Shown: positions 19,682-28,270 of the stretch, piece after piece | Layout: each line of letters starts with the position of its first letter | Position numbering within the stretch: position 1 is the stretch's first letter | Assembly: GCA_934320895.1 (NCBI GenBank) | Contig: CAKRFY010000019.1 | Coordinates: 1-50,548 of the forward strand | Direction: 5' to 3' | DNA from: an uncultured Lachnospiraceae bacterium | GTDB taxonomy: Bacteria > Bacillota > Clostridia > Lachnospirales > Lachnospiraceae | DNA length: 50,548 nt | The notes under the pieces: model-generated | What the model saw: only the letters and a program-made list of their open reading frames with translations | The model's database searches: none | What the model was told of the DNA's origin: nothing | Made by a program: the position numbers and the translations under genes

Positions 19682-20539
19682 ATGAGATTGACAAAGAATT
19701 TTAAAAAAATGGTAGCGATGGCTCTTGCCGGTGCAATGACACTTACACTTGCGACAGGTACACAGGCAGAAGCAGCAAAAAAGAAAAAGCTTGATCTTAA
19801 TGGAAAATATCATGCAACAATGGGTATTCAGACATCAACAAAGCTTTGGTATAATCATCTGGGATATTATGAGAATAAGCAGAATAAATACTATAAAACA
19901 GATAAAGCGGATAAACTTGTATATACAGATGAGTCTACGCAGCAGGAGACAACAGCAGCTGGAACATTTACTGATGTAGAGATAGCAGGAAATGGTACAT
20001 ATACATTAAAGCTTGATGGTGCAGATTTCCAGGGCGAAACGGCTGTTTCACAGCTTCATATTGCTACAGATATTCCTTTGAATGACAAGATTAAATTTAC
20101 AAATGTAAAAGCAAAGATAGATGGTAAGGAAGTAGCTTCTTTTGATGAAGGATTTCCAGAGAATCAGGATCCATATTTACAGGGTGGAATGGTTATCCTT
20201 CTTATAAATCACTGGCGTCCTGAACTTGTTAAGCAGCTTCAGGCAGATGGTCTTTCAGAAAGTGCAGATAATGGATATGAATTGCTTAAAGGCACTTCTG
20301 ATGAAAATGTAGAAGTTACATTTACAGTTTCTGGATTTAATTATGACAATCCTGATGCGGTAGAAGCAACACCTGAACCAACGCAGGCAGCAGATAGCAG
20401 CAGTGATGCAAGTTCATCATCTGCTTCATCATCAGATAGTGACAGTTCAGGAGTACCTGTTGTACCGATTGTTATTGTGGTTGTTGTAATAGCAGCGATA
20501 GGTGTTGGTGTAATCATTAAATCTAAGAAAAACAACTAA
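19682..20539 (+). CDS. membrane-anchored paralogue of the preceding secreted protein
   Basis: The 285-residue product starts with a signal peptide (MRLTKNFKKMVAMALAGAM) and then carries the same unrecognised domain as its neighbour: LNGKYHATMGIQT, SQLHIATDIP, ILLINHWRP and GFNYDN are shared. A Ser/Asp-rich linker (about residues 232-255) leads to one C-terminal membrane helix (VPIVIVVVVIAAIGVGVII) and a short basic tail, so the domain should sit outside the cell on a flexible stalk. ATG 19682 follows GAGG; an in-frame ATG 42 bases upstream has no ribosome site. The gene lies 45 bases after its paralogue, pointing to tandem duplication followed by tail exchange. Confidence 0.82.
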   Translation: MRLTKNFKKMVAMALAGAMTLTLATGTQAEAAKKKKLDLNGKYHATMGIQTSTKLWYNHLGYYENKQNKYYKTDKADKLVYTDESTQQETTAAGTFTDVEIAGNGTYTLKLDGADFQGETAVSQLHIATDIPLNDKIKFTNVKAKIDGKEVASFDEGFPENQDPYLQGGMVILLINHWRPELVKQLQADGLSESADNGYELLKGTSDENVEVTFTVSGFNYDNPDAVEATPEPTQAADSSSDASSSSASSSDSDSSGVPVVPIVIVVVVIAAIGVGVIIKSKKNN

Positions 20540-20609
20540 TATATAATAATACAGCTGTTTATGATAGGTAATGTATCTATCTGACTATATAAAAATTTCC
20601 TATACTTTT

Positions 20610-20660
20610 AAATGCCATATAAGCATGTGCAACAATAGCTTATATGGCATTTAATTTTCT
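20610..20660 (+). terminator. strong hairpin, likely terminator of the secreted-protein pair
   Basis: A perfect 15-bp inverted repeat (AAATGCCATATAAGC and GCTTATATGGCATTT) with a 13-base loop lies about 70 bases after the stop and is followed by an AT-rich stretch rather than a clean T run. Confidence 0.65.
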
Positions 20661-20735
20661 AAATTAGAAAATTATTATAAAGAATTATTACAAAGCATAT
20701 GTCTGCTAAAAAAATAAATAAAATCGGCTAAAAAG

Positions 20736-20785
20736 TACTTAAATATATTGACAATTAAGCAATGATATGAGAAAATTTAAGTAAA
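20736..20785 (+). promoter_or_regulatory. promoter-like TTGACA flanked by operator-like inverted repeat, upstream of pgm
   Basis: TACTTAAA at 20736 and its inverted partner TTTAAGTAAA at 20776 flank a consensus -35 TTGACA at 20748. The -10 is weak. The same two half-sites recur in the promoter at 23696-23733, which suggests one shared regulator, possibly the LacI or AraC protein of this locus. Confidence 0.5.
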
Positions 20786-20848
20786 TTCAAATGTGAGTAA
20801 ATGAATTGAAACTATTAAACTTAAAGAATCAACGAGCTCCTTTTATAA

Positions 20849-21685
20849 GCAGCTCTGCAACAAAAAAAGCAAAATATATTCATACAATATTTTGCGGAAA
20901 CGGGGGAAAAATGGTGTACAGATGGATATTTTGACGAGGAAACAAAGAAAGAACTTATTGCGATAAAAGATGACGAAGAGGAGATAAAGGATAGATTTTA
21001 TCGCAGACTTGAGTTTGGAACAGGTGGACTTAGAGGTGTTATTGGCGCAGGAACAAACAGAATGAACATATATACGGTAAGACAGGCTACACAGGGACTT
21101 GCTAATTATATTATCAGCCAGAATGGTCAGGATAAGGGTGTTGCGATTGCCTTTGATTCAAGAATAATGTCACCTGAGTTTGCAAAAGAAGCTGCTACAT
21201 GCCTTAGTGCAAATGGAATAAAGGTTTATTTATTTGAGTCGTTAAGACCAACACCAGAACTTTCATTTTCAGTTAGAAAGCTTGGATGTATAGCAGGTAT
21301 TGTTATAACAGCAAGTCACAATCCAAGAGAATATAATGGATATAAGGTATATTGGGAAGATGGTGCACAGATCACACCTCCTCATGACAAAAATATTCTT
21401 GCTGAGGTTGCCAAAGTTAACGATTATGAACAGATGAAGACTATGGCTTATGATAAAGCTGTTTCAGACGGATTTATCAAAGTTATCGGAAAAGAAATTG
21501 ATGATGCATATATTGCAGAACTTAAAAAACAGAATATTCATCCTGAAGCTATAACAAAGGTAGCAAAAGATATAAAGATTGTTTATACTCCACTTCATGG
21601 AACAGGAATGGAAAGAAACTTTCAGGAACACATCTTGCCTATCTTCTTGATATGGATGAAGAAAATCTTTCGGATATACATATGA
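20849..21685 (+). pseudogene. phosphoglucomutase/phosphomannomutase, truncated at both ends
   Basis: The conserved N-terminal half of a PgcA-type alpha-phosphohexomutase is visible: YFDEETKKEL, RFYRRLEFGTGGLRG, GTNRMNIYTV and the active-site loop ITASHNPREYNGYK. No in-frame ATG, GTG or TTG occurs between the upstream stop at 20846 and the internal methionine at 21062, so the normal start is absent. After KIVYTPLHGTG (about 21605) homology ends abruptly and the frame runs out of phase through GH36 DNA to 21685. The missing C-terminal two thirds includes the metal and sugar-binding loops, so the product should be inactive. In related mannan loci this enzyme channels mannose or glucose 1-phosphate released by GH130 enzymes. 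Confidence 0.85.
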
Positions 21686-23685
21686 ATAAAGGCGAGAAAT
21701 CATCATTTCTTGATAGAGTTCCTATGGAATATCCTACATCAGGAATGGGTGATTTTAGACAGAGTTGTATAGAAGTTTGTGAAAATATTGGAAAATATGG
21801 TGTAGAGCTTTGCTGTGATTCCTACAGCATTATTGACGGAAAGCCTGAACTTGATGGGCTTCCGTCAACATTTGGTGATGGTGCGCAGACACTTTGTATA
21901 ACTTTAAAAGATGATGTTTTAAAACTGCAGGTTGAGCTTAGATATTCTGTTTTTGAAGGAAATGATGCTATCACAAGAAGTGTTGTTGTTTCAAATTATG
22001 GTGATAAGCCACTCTATCTTGAAAAAGTCGTATCTGCGTGTCTTGAACTTGGAGCTGAGCCATATGAATATATAACACTCCATGGTTCATGGGCAAGGGA
22101 GAGAAGGATTGACAGACAGAGAGTTGGCTTTGGATATCATAGTGTTGAGTCATCGCGTGGAATATCAAGTCATCAGGAGCACCCATTTATGGCTGTTGTC
22201 TCAGAGGGAGCAACACAGGAAACAGGTGATGTCTATGCTATGAACTTTGTATATTCAGGAAACTTTGTTTCATTTATCGAAAAGAGCCAGTTTGATTCAC
22301 AGCGTTTTGCAATGGGTATAAATCCAGCTGGATTCTGCTGGAAACTTGAAGCAGGCAATAAGTTTACAGCACCCGAAGTTGTTATGGTATACTCTGATGC
22401 AGGTCTTGATAAAATGACTTCTACATTCCATGATCTGTACAGAGAACATCTTATAAGAAAGTCATGGGTTTACAGTGAAAGACCAGTTCTTATAAATAAC
22501 TGGGAAGGCACATATTTCGATTTTGATGAAGAAAAGATATTTAATATTGCAAAGGAAGCATCAAAACATGGAATAGAGATGCTTGTTATGGATGATGGAT
22601 GGTTTGGAAACAGAAATGACGATAAGACAAGCCTTGGCGACTGGTTTGTAAATGAGAATAAATTAAAAGGCGGTTTGAAGAAACTTGTTGATAATGTAAA
22701 TTCTCTGGGAATGAAATTTGGTATATGGTTTGAACCAGAAATGATATCACCTGAATCAGAACTTTACAAAAAACATCCTGACTGGGCATTACATATTGAA
22801 AGAAGAGAACCGGGACAGGTAAGAAATCAGCTTGTTCTTGACCTTAGCCGCAGAGAGGTCATTGATTATGTTTATGAAGCTGTTGCTTCGATACTGCGTT
22901 CAGCAAATATTGAGTATGTGAAATGGGATATGAACCGTCCTCTTACTGACATAGGAAGCTGTGTTCTTGAAGCTGACAGACAGGGAGAGATCATGCATAG
23001 ACATACACTGGCAGTTTATGAGCTTCAGGGAAGACTTTTAAAAGAGTTCCCATATCTTCTTCTTGAAAACTGTGCAAGTGGTGGAGCAAGATTTGATCCT
23101 GGAATGCTTTATTTCAGCCCTCAGATATGGTGCTCTGATGACACTGATGCGATTGAGAGACTTGCTATTCAGGAAAGTACAGCGCTTATGTATCCTTTGT
23201 CTGTTATAGGAGCGCATGTTTCTGATTGTCCTAATCATACAGTAGGAAGAGTCACTCCATTTAAGACAAGAGGAATAGTTGCTATGGCAGGAACTTTTGG
23301 CTATGAGCTTGATGTAACAAAGATATCTGAAGAAGATAAAAATATGATAGCTTCACAAGTTGAGACATACAAAAAGTATTGTCCTCTTATTCAGAGTGGT
23401 GATTATTATCGTATAGCATCATGCCAGTCTAATCACTATTTTGACTGCTATGAGATTGTATCAAAAGATAAAAAAGAAGCTATTCTTGTATTTGTACAAG
23501 TAATAGCACAGGCAAATTTACATGGCAGAAAAGTAAAACTTAAAGGACTTGACACTGAGTCACAGTATAAGATAGATGGAAAAGTATATGATGCGGATGC
23601 TCTCATGAATGGTGGTTTTGTTATTAAAAGACCTTGGGGAGACTTTCAGGCGGAGTTATTCCATATAGAAAGAGTTGACAGTTAA
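21607..23685 (+). pseudogene. GH36 alpha-galactosidase lacking its N-terminus
   Basis: GH36 enzymes remove alpha-1,6-galactose, for example from galactomannan. The catalytic nucleophile motif YVKWDMNR and the acid/base motif WCSDDTDAIERL are both present, as are MEYPTSGMGDFRQS and PEMISPESELY. The homologous frame begins at about 21607 with NGKKLSGTHLAYLL, directly at the joint with pgm, so roughly the first 40-50 residues of the N-terminal beta-sandwich are missing. An ATG at 21652 could allow a 677-residue product, but it has no clear ribosome site. The catalytic core is complete, so residual function cannot be excluded. Confidence 0.87.
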
Positions 23686-23695
23686 TTGTGAATTA

Positions 23696-23733
23696 TTGAC
23701 AGTTTACTTAAATTATGGTATTTTTTAAGTAAA
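23696..23733 (+). promoter_or_regulatory. promoter with 31-bp interrupted palindrome upstream of yesL-lacI
   Basis: TTGACA (23696) and TATTTT (23719) are spaced by 17 bp. A perfect inverted repeat, TTTACTTAAA at 23703-23712 and TTTAAGTAAA at 23724-23733, lies over the promoter with half-sites 21 bp apart, two helical turns. This is a strong repressor-operator arrangement. The same half-sites occur upstream of pgm. Confidence 0.65.
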
Positions 23734-23771
23734 AGTTAATATGTTCATGTGCTTACAGAGGAGGCATGGAA

Positions 23772-23972
23772 ATGGCTGCAAATATGAAAGAAGTTTTAAA
23801 ACCTGACAATAAGATAGCGCGGATACTTACAAAAATCTGTGATCTTGCAGTCTTAAATATAATTTGGCTGCTTACAAGTATATTTCTTGTAACTATAGGT
23901 CCGTCATCTGTTGCATATGTATCATCATGCTTGCTCGGAGGCGTTATGGAAGGACTTAAGGTAAAATCATAG
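23772..23972 (+). pseudogene. YesL-like (DUF624) membrane protein, N-terminal remnant
   Basis: The first 45 residues match the start of YesL-family proteins found beside sugar ABC transporters: a charged start, then DLAVLNIIWLLTSIFLVTIGPSS, which is the first membrane helix and the conserved TIG turn. Homology stops after VTIGPSSVA and the frame ends 24 codons later with an unrelated-looking tail (LLGGVMEGLKVKS), perhaps the end of a deleted gene. A full member has about 200 residues and several helices. The start at 23772 fits GAGGAGG eight bases upstream. Confidence 0.7.
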
Positions 23973-23990
23973 CAATTGGAGGAAAAAGAT

Positions 23991-25037
23991 ATGGCAAAAG
24001 CAGTAAAATTATCTGATATTGCCGCAAAAATTGGTGTAAGTACAGTCACGGTCTCAAAGGCTTTATCAGGTCAGAAAGGCATGAGTGATGAGTTAAGAGA
24101 CCGCATAGTTGCACTTGCTGATGAGATGGGTTATGTCAAAAGGGTACAAAATAAGGAGAAAGAAATCAGTAGAAGTTTTAATCTTGGAGTCATTGTTGCT
24201 GAGAGATATATAGTAGAAAAACAGTCTTTTTATTGGAATATATATCAGGAGATATCACAGAAAGCGATCAAAAAAAGATGTTTTACGATGATTGAGATTG
24301 TTGAATATTCACAGGAAAAAGGCTGCGTTATGCCGATACTTCTCTCAGAAAGCAAAGTCGATGGGATAATCGTAATGGGTGCTTTTGGAAAAAAATATAT
24401 GGAAGCAGTTATGGGATGGACAAAAGATTTTCCAGTTCTTTATTTTGATACTACTGCCGGTGATGAAGCGGGCGATTATGTTGTAAGTAATAACCTTTAT
24501 GGCGGATATAACATGACAAATTACCTCCTTGACAGAGGACATAAAAAGATTGGATTTGTCGGCACAAGGCTTATGACACCAAGTATAGATGACAGATTCT
24601 TTGGTTATCTCAAGGCACTTATGGAGAGAGGAATCATGTACAGAGAAGACTGGATCATAGATGACAGAGATAATATCTATGGAAAAATGGATTATGATAA
24701 ACAGTTTGTTTTACCTGCTGAAATTCCTACAGCATTCTTTTGTAACTGTGATAAGGCAGCAAGTCTTATCATTAAGAAGCTTGAGGAAGCAGGGTACTCG
24801 GTTCCTGATGATGTTTCAGTTGTCGGATTTGACAATTTTGAATATGACCAGGAAGCAGAAATAGGAATAACGACATATGAGATAAACATAGGTGAAATGG
24901 CTAAAAGAGCTGTTCATATTATGCTTCATAAAATGCAGAATGCGTTATATTCTGCTGGAGTTTTCTCTATACAGGGAAAGATAATAGAGCGTGAGAGTGT
25001 TAAAACAATAGGTGAAAGTATACCTTACGCAAATTAA
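23991..25037 (+). CDS. LacI-family transcriptional regulator
   Basis: A complete 348-residue LacI/GalR protein: helix-turn-helix KLSDIAAKIGVSTVTVSKALSG at the N-terminus, hinge region, then a periplasmic-binding-protein-like sugar domain with DGIIVMG, HKKIGFVGT and VPDDVSVVGFDNFE. GGAGG precedes the ATG at 23991. It sits among remnants of mannoside genes and is likely their regulator; the palindromes at 20736 and 23703 are candidate operators. It is one of the few intact genes in this region. Effector unknown. Confidence 0.93.
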   Translation: MAKAVKLSDIAAKIGVSTVTVSKALSGQKGMSDELRDRIVALADEMGYVKRVQNKEKEISRSFNLGVIVAERYIVEKQSFYWNIYQEISQKAIKKRCFTMIEIVEYSQEKGCVMPILLSESKVDGIIVMGAFGKKYMEAVMGWTKDFPVLYFDTTAGDEAGDYVVSNNLYGGYNMTNYLLDRGHKKIGFVGTRLMTPSIDDRFFGYLKALMERGIMYREDWIIDDRDNIYGKMDYDKQFVLPAEIPTAFFCNCDKAASLIIKKLEEAGYSVPDDVSVVGFDNFEYDQEAEIGITTYEINIGEMAKRAVHIMLHKMQNALYSAGVFSIQGKIIERESVKTIGESIPYAN

Positions 25038-25042
25038 AAAAG

Positions 25043-25842
25043 TCAGTTGTTTTTTAAAAAATCAGGTGCATCTTTGCGGAATGAAAGCGGAGTTGCACCT
25101 GTTTCCCTTTTAAAGAGATTTATAAAATGGTTAGTGTTTTTGAGACCAACTTCATATCCGATTTCTCTGATATTAAGGTCTGAATTTAGCAGTAGTTTTT
25201 TTGCCTCACTTATGCGTACATTATTCAGATATTGGAAGGGTGGAATTTTGTATGCTGATGAAAATTCACGGCTTATTCTGTATTTATTCTTATTAAAAGT
25301 TTCTTCAAGAGAATCGAGGGAATAATCATTGAAATATTCCGTATCAAATAATTTTTTAATTTCTTTTATATATGATGGAATATGTTTACCCGTATTGTGA
25401 CTGTCATTTACTATAGTTAGTCTGCATAGTTCGTAAAATATCTCGTTGAGTTTGTTTGAATAGTATATCATAGAAAGTTCGCCATCAGTTTCATCGTGCT
25501 TATAAATTTTTTCGGTGAATTCCCCGATATTTGAAGAAGGATTTAGCTTCTGCAAATATATTTCTTTAATGTTAAGTTTATTTAAGTAAAATTTAATCTG
25601 ATTTCCAGTTATAATAAAAAATATCCGAATGCTTCTAAAAAAGTAGTATGAAATTTAAAATCAGTATCAGGTGGAATTACTGCCAGGCTGCCTCTTTCAA
25701 GGCTGAAAAGCTGTCCGTTGCACGTTATATTGACATTTCCTTTTTGTATATAAATTATCATAGTATATTGTATTGCTGAAAAAATTAATATAATTATCTG
25801 CTGTAAAGTGAGAGTATGATCTGGCTAACAATTTGATCATTT
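25043..25842 (-). pseudogene. AraC-family regulator, frameshifted
   Basis: The C-terminal double helix-turn-helix is intact on the minus strand (ISEAKKLLLNSDLNIREIGYEVG, NHFINLFKRETGATPLSFRK), reading to the stop at 25043. An open frame exists only back to 25555. Further upstream the cupin-like half is found in another frame (IYIQKGNVNITCNG, LERGSLAVIPPDT), ending in a stop at about 25611 where a run of T and A residues suggests a one-base shift. The earlier part shifts frame again near 25750. It therefore looks like a decayed sugar-responsive AraC regulator. The 5' limit is approximate. Confidence 0.72.
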
Positions 25843-25880
25843 CGGTATTATCTTTAAAGGTATCTTTTATATAACCAAAA

Positions 25881-26045
25881 GAATCAGTGAAATATATTAT
25901 AGATGACAGAGAGGGTTCAGAATGGTTCTGGTATGTAAAACAGGATGGAACACCCGTTAAGACAGAGCCAATCGTAGAGCCATGGAAATGTCCATATCAT
26001 AATGGCAGAATGTGTATTGAGATGATTGAGAGAATTAGTGCTTAA
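25881..26045 (+). pseudogene. cellobiose/mannobiose 2-epimerase, C-terminal remnant
   Basis: About 50 codons match the end of N-acylglucosamine 2-epimerase-fold enzymes: DDREGSEWFWYVKQDG and [15 protein letters not shown], with the conserved catalytic-site region PYHNGRM. In mannoside loci this epimerase turns mannobiose into mannosyl-glucose for the GH130 phosphorylase encoded next. A stop lies just upstream in frame and no start is present, so at least 85% of the gene is gone. The AraC remnant abuts it on the other strand. Confidence 0.82.
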
Positions 26046-26061
26046 GCAGGAGGAAAAAAGT

Positions 26062-27228
26062 ATGCATGAGAGATATGCGATTGAATTAAATAAACAGGAG
26101 AAGATTCTGTCAAGAAAAAATGTTAAAACAGATTTTTATAATGGTATATATGACAGATATGAATATCCTGTTCTTACGAGAGAACATATTCCGCTTACAT
26201 GGAGATATGACCTTGATGAAAAGACAAACCCTTATTTTATGGAGCGTCTTGGAGTTAATGCTGTTATGAATTCAGGTGCGATCGAGTTAAATGGAAAATA
26301 TTACCTTATAGCAAGAATAGAGGGAAATGACAGAAAATCATTCTTTGGAGTTGCAGAGAGTGACAATGGAATAGATGGTTTCAGATTTTGGGATTATCCT
26401 ATTTTACTTGACGATACATGCAAGGATGAGACAAATGTATATGATATGCGTCTTACAAAACATGAAGATGGATATATATATGGAGTTTTCTGCTCAGAGA
26501 GTAAAGATAAGAGTGTAAATGACCTTTCTGCAGCAGTTGCAGAGGCAGGAATAGTGAGAACTAAAGACCTTAAAAATTGGGAACGTCTTGATAACCTTAA
26601 GACACTTCGTTCACCACAGCAGAGAAATGTAGTTCTTCATCCGGAATTTGTAGATGGAAAATATGCGTTCTATACAAGACCTATGGATGACTTTATTGAT
26701 ACAGGTTCAGGCGGTGGAATCGGTTTTGGACTTTGTGATGATATCTGTCATGCAGTTATAGATGAAGAGCGTATGACAAGCCTTAGAAAATATCATACAA
26801 TTACTGAAGCTAAGAATGGAGCAGGAGCAACACCTATTAAGACGGATAAAGGTTGGATTCACATTGCACATGGTGTAAGAAATACAGCGGCTGGTCTTAG
26901 ATATGTAATCTATGCGTTTGCAACAGCACTTGACGACCCGGGAAAAGTTATTGCTGAACCATCAGGAATGCTTATTGGCCCAAGAGGTGATGAGCGTGTA
27001 GGAGATGTTTCAAATGTTGTTTTCACAAACGGAGCTATCGTTAATGAAAATAATGAAGTGTTTATATACTATGCTTCAAGTGACACAAGACTTCATGTTG
27101 CAACAACAACAATAGACAAACTTGTGGATTATGTATTTAATACACCAAAAGATCCAGGACGTTCGGTAGAGTGTGTTGCACAGAGATGTGAAATGATAAA
27201 AAAGAACCTTGATATATTAAACAAGTAA
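26062..27228 (+). CDS. GH130 (subfamily 1) 4-O-beta-mannosyl-glucose phosphorylase
   Basis: This cytoplasmic enzyme phosphorolyses mannosyl-beta-1,4-glucose to mannose 1-phosphate and glucose. The five-blade GH130 pattern is visible: [32 protein letters not shown] (the Asp is the proposed general acid), [18 protein letters not shown] and [20 protein letters not shown] segments. At 388 residues it is complete. ATG 26062 follows CAGGAGG; the frame is open a little upstream but overlaps the epimerase end. It is the only intact glycan enzyme in the locus, and without the epimerase it would lack its usual substrate supply. Confidence 0.9.
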   Translation: MHERYAIELNKQEKILSRKNVKTDFYNGIYDRYEYPVLTREHIPLTWRYDLDEKTNPYFMERLGVNAVMNSGAIELNGKYYLIARIEGNDRKSFFGVAESDNGIDGFRFWDYPILLDDTCKDETNVYDMRLTKHEDGYIYGVFCSESKDKSVNDLSAAVAEAGIVRTKDLKNWERLDNLKTLRSPQQRNVVLHPEFVDGKYAFYTRPMDDFIDTGSGGGIGFGLCDDICHAVIDEERMTSLRKYHTITEAKNGAGATPIKTDKGWIHIAHGVRNTAAGLRYVIYAFATALDDPGKVIAEPSGMLIGPRGDERVGDVSNVVFTNGAIVNENNEVFIYYASSDTRLHVATTTIDKLVDYVFNTPKDPGRSVECVAQRCEMIKKNLDILNK

Positions 27229-27263
27229 GAGATAATATTACGAAAAATCAGGAGGATTAGCAT

Positions 27264-27566
27264 ATGTCAGAAGTAAAAATGATCAGTCCGGCTGTAAAAA
27301 ATGTTCCTTGGCAGGACAAGCCGGAAGGACTTAAAGGTGCTCCTATATGGAGATATACAGAAAACCCTATAATAGGAAGAAATCCGGTTGAGGGAGTTGC
27401 AAGAATATTTAACAGTGCTGTAATTCCATATGAAGGCGAATTTATCGGAGTATTCCGTGGAGAGCAGACAAACGGAATTCCTTATATTTATCTTGGAAGA
27501 AGTAAAGATGCAATTCATTGGGACTTTGAAAAAGAAATCAAAACCAGCAGTTGTTCTTTTAAATAA
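27264..27566 (+). pseudogene. GH130 (subfamily 2-like) mannooligosaccharide phosphorylase, N-terminal remnant
   Basis: Ninety or so codons match the start of a second GH130 enzyme: WRYTENPIIGRNPVEGVARIFNSAV and GEFIGVFRGEQTNGIPYIYLGRSKD. Homology ends at HWDFEKE (about 27535) before the region holding the catalytic Asp, and the frame closes nine codons later. The DNA then continues, in another frame, as an esterase gene. CAGGAGG precedes the ATG. The fragment should be inactive. Confidence 0.83.
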
Positions 27567-28254
27567 TGTCTTTTATGACACCGGAGTTAATGCACAGGAA
27601 TATCATAATGCTGTTGGAGATTGGTATGGAATCCCGCATGTTAGCATCAAAGATACGCTATATCAAAAGATGAAACAGGGAATGTATAAAAGAGAAGAGT
27701 TGACACCGGATGGTTTGCATCCAAATGACAAAGGGCATGGACTGGTGGCAGAAGAAGTTATTGCATTTTTAGAGAATGTCAAACAGGAAATGGATGTCGT
27801 GGAAGAAGAAGAAGTTATTCCGGATCCTATGACAGAAAATGCATATGAGCAGGCAAAACGTCTGACAATTCGAGAAGCCAGTCCTGAACTTTTAGGTTTT
27901 CGTGCAGATACAGAAGAAAAGCTTGGACATCTGGATCACTTTAAAAATGGATGGATTGGAAAGAGGGCTGGCGACAAAATCTGCTTTACAGTGAAGGCAT
28001 CTTGTATTGCTGTACAATATCGAAAAACACTCAAAAAACCAGCACTTCGTGCAAAGTTAATTCTTGATGGAGATATGGAAAATGCTAAAATACTAGATGG
28101 AAATTTTGATGAAAATTGGGGGGATTGTCTGTATCTAGAATCAGTACTGCATCATGGAGAATATGCAGAGCATACAATTGAAATTCAAATTGTAAAAGAA
28201 GATGATGAACAAAACAGAACACCATTTTATCTAATGTCACTAATTATTTCGTAA
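27534..28254 (+). pseudogene. SGNH/GDSL carbohydrate esterase, C-terminal part
   Basis: From about 27534 the frame reads KSKPAVVLLNNVFYDTG, AQEYHNAVGDWYGIPHVS and TPDGLHPNDKGH, the last being the Asp-x-x-His block of the SGNH catalytic triad. The GDS block with the nucleophile serine, which lies in the first half, is missing. After an acidic linker the final 130 residues form a separate beta-rich, possibly carbohydrate-binding, domain. The layout resembles mannan acetyl esterases (CE2/CE17 type) in Lachnospiraceae mannan loci; that assignment is inference. No proper start codon is present; a frame with ATG at 27430 runs through GH130 DNA. Confidence 0.75.
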
Positions 28255-28270
28255 AAAGGAGAAAAGATAG

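Larger units (their letters stand above)
20540..20848. other. intergenic stretch before the mannoside locus
   Basis: This stretch of 309 bases holds the hairpin at 20610 and the promoter/operator-like sequences near 20736-20785. I see no plausible coding region in it. The usual ATG and first codons of pgm, expected at its right edge, are missing. Confidence 0.6.

Noticed and set aside
25577..25595. Third copy of the TTTAAGTAAA operator half-site
   Set aside because: It lies within the AraC coding remnant without an inverted partner or promoter and is likely chance in AT-rich DNA.
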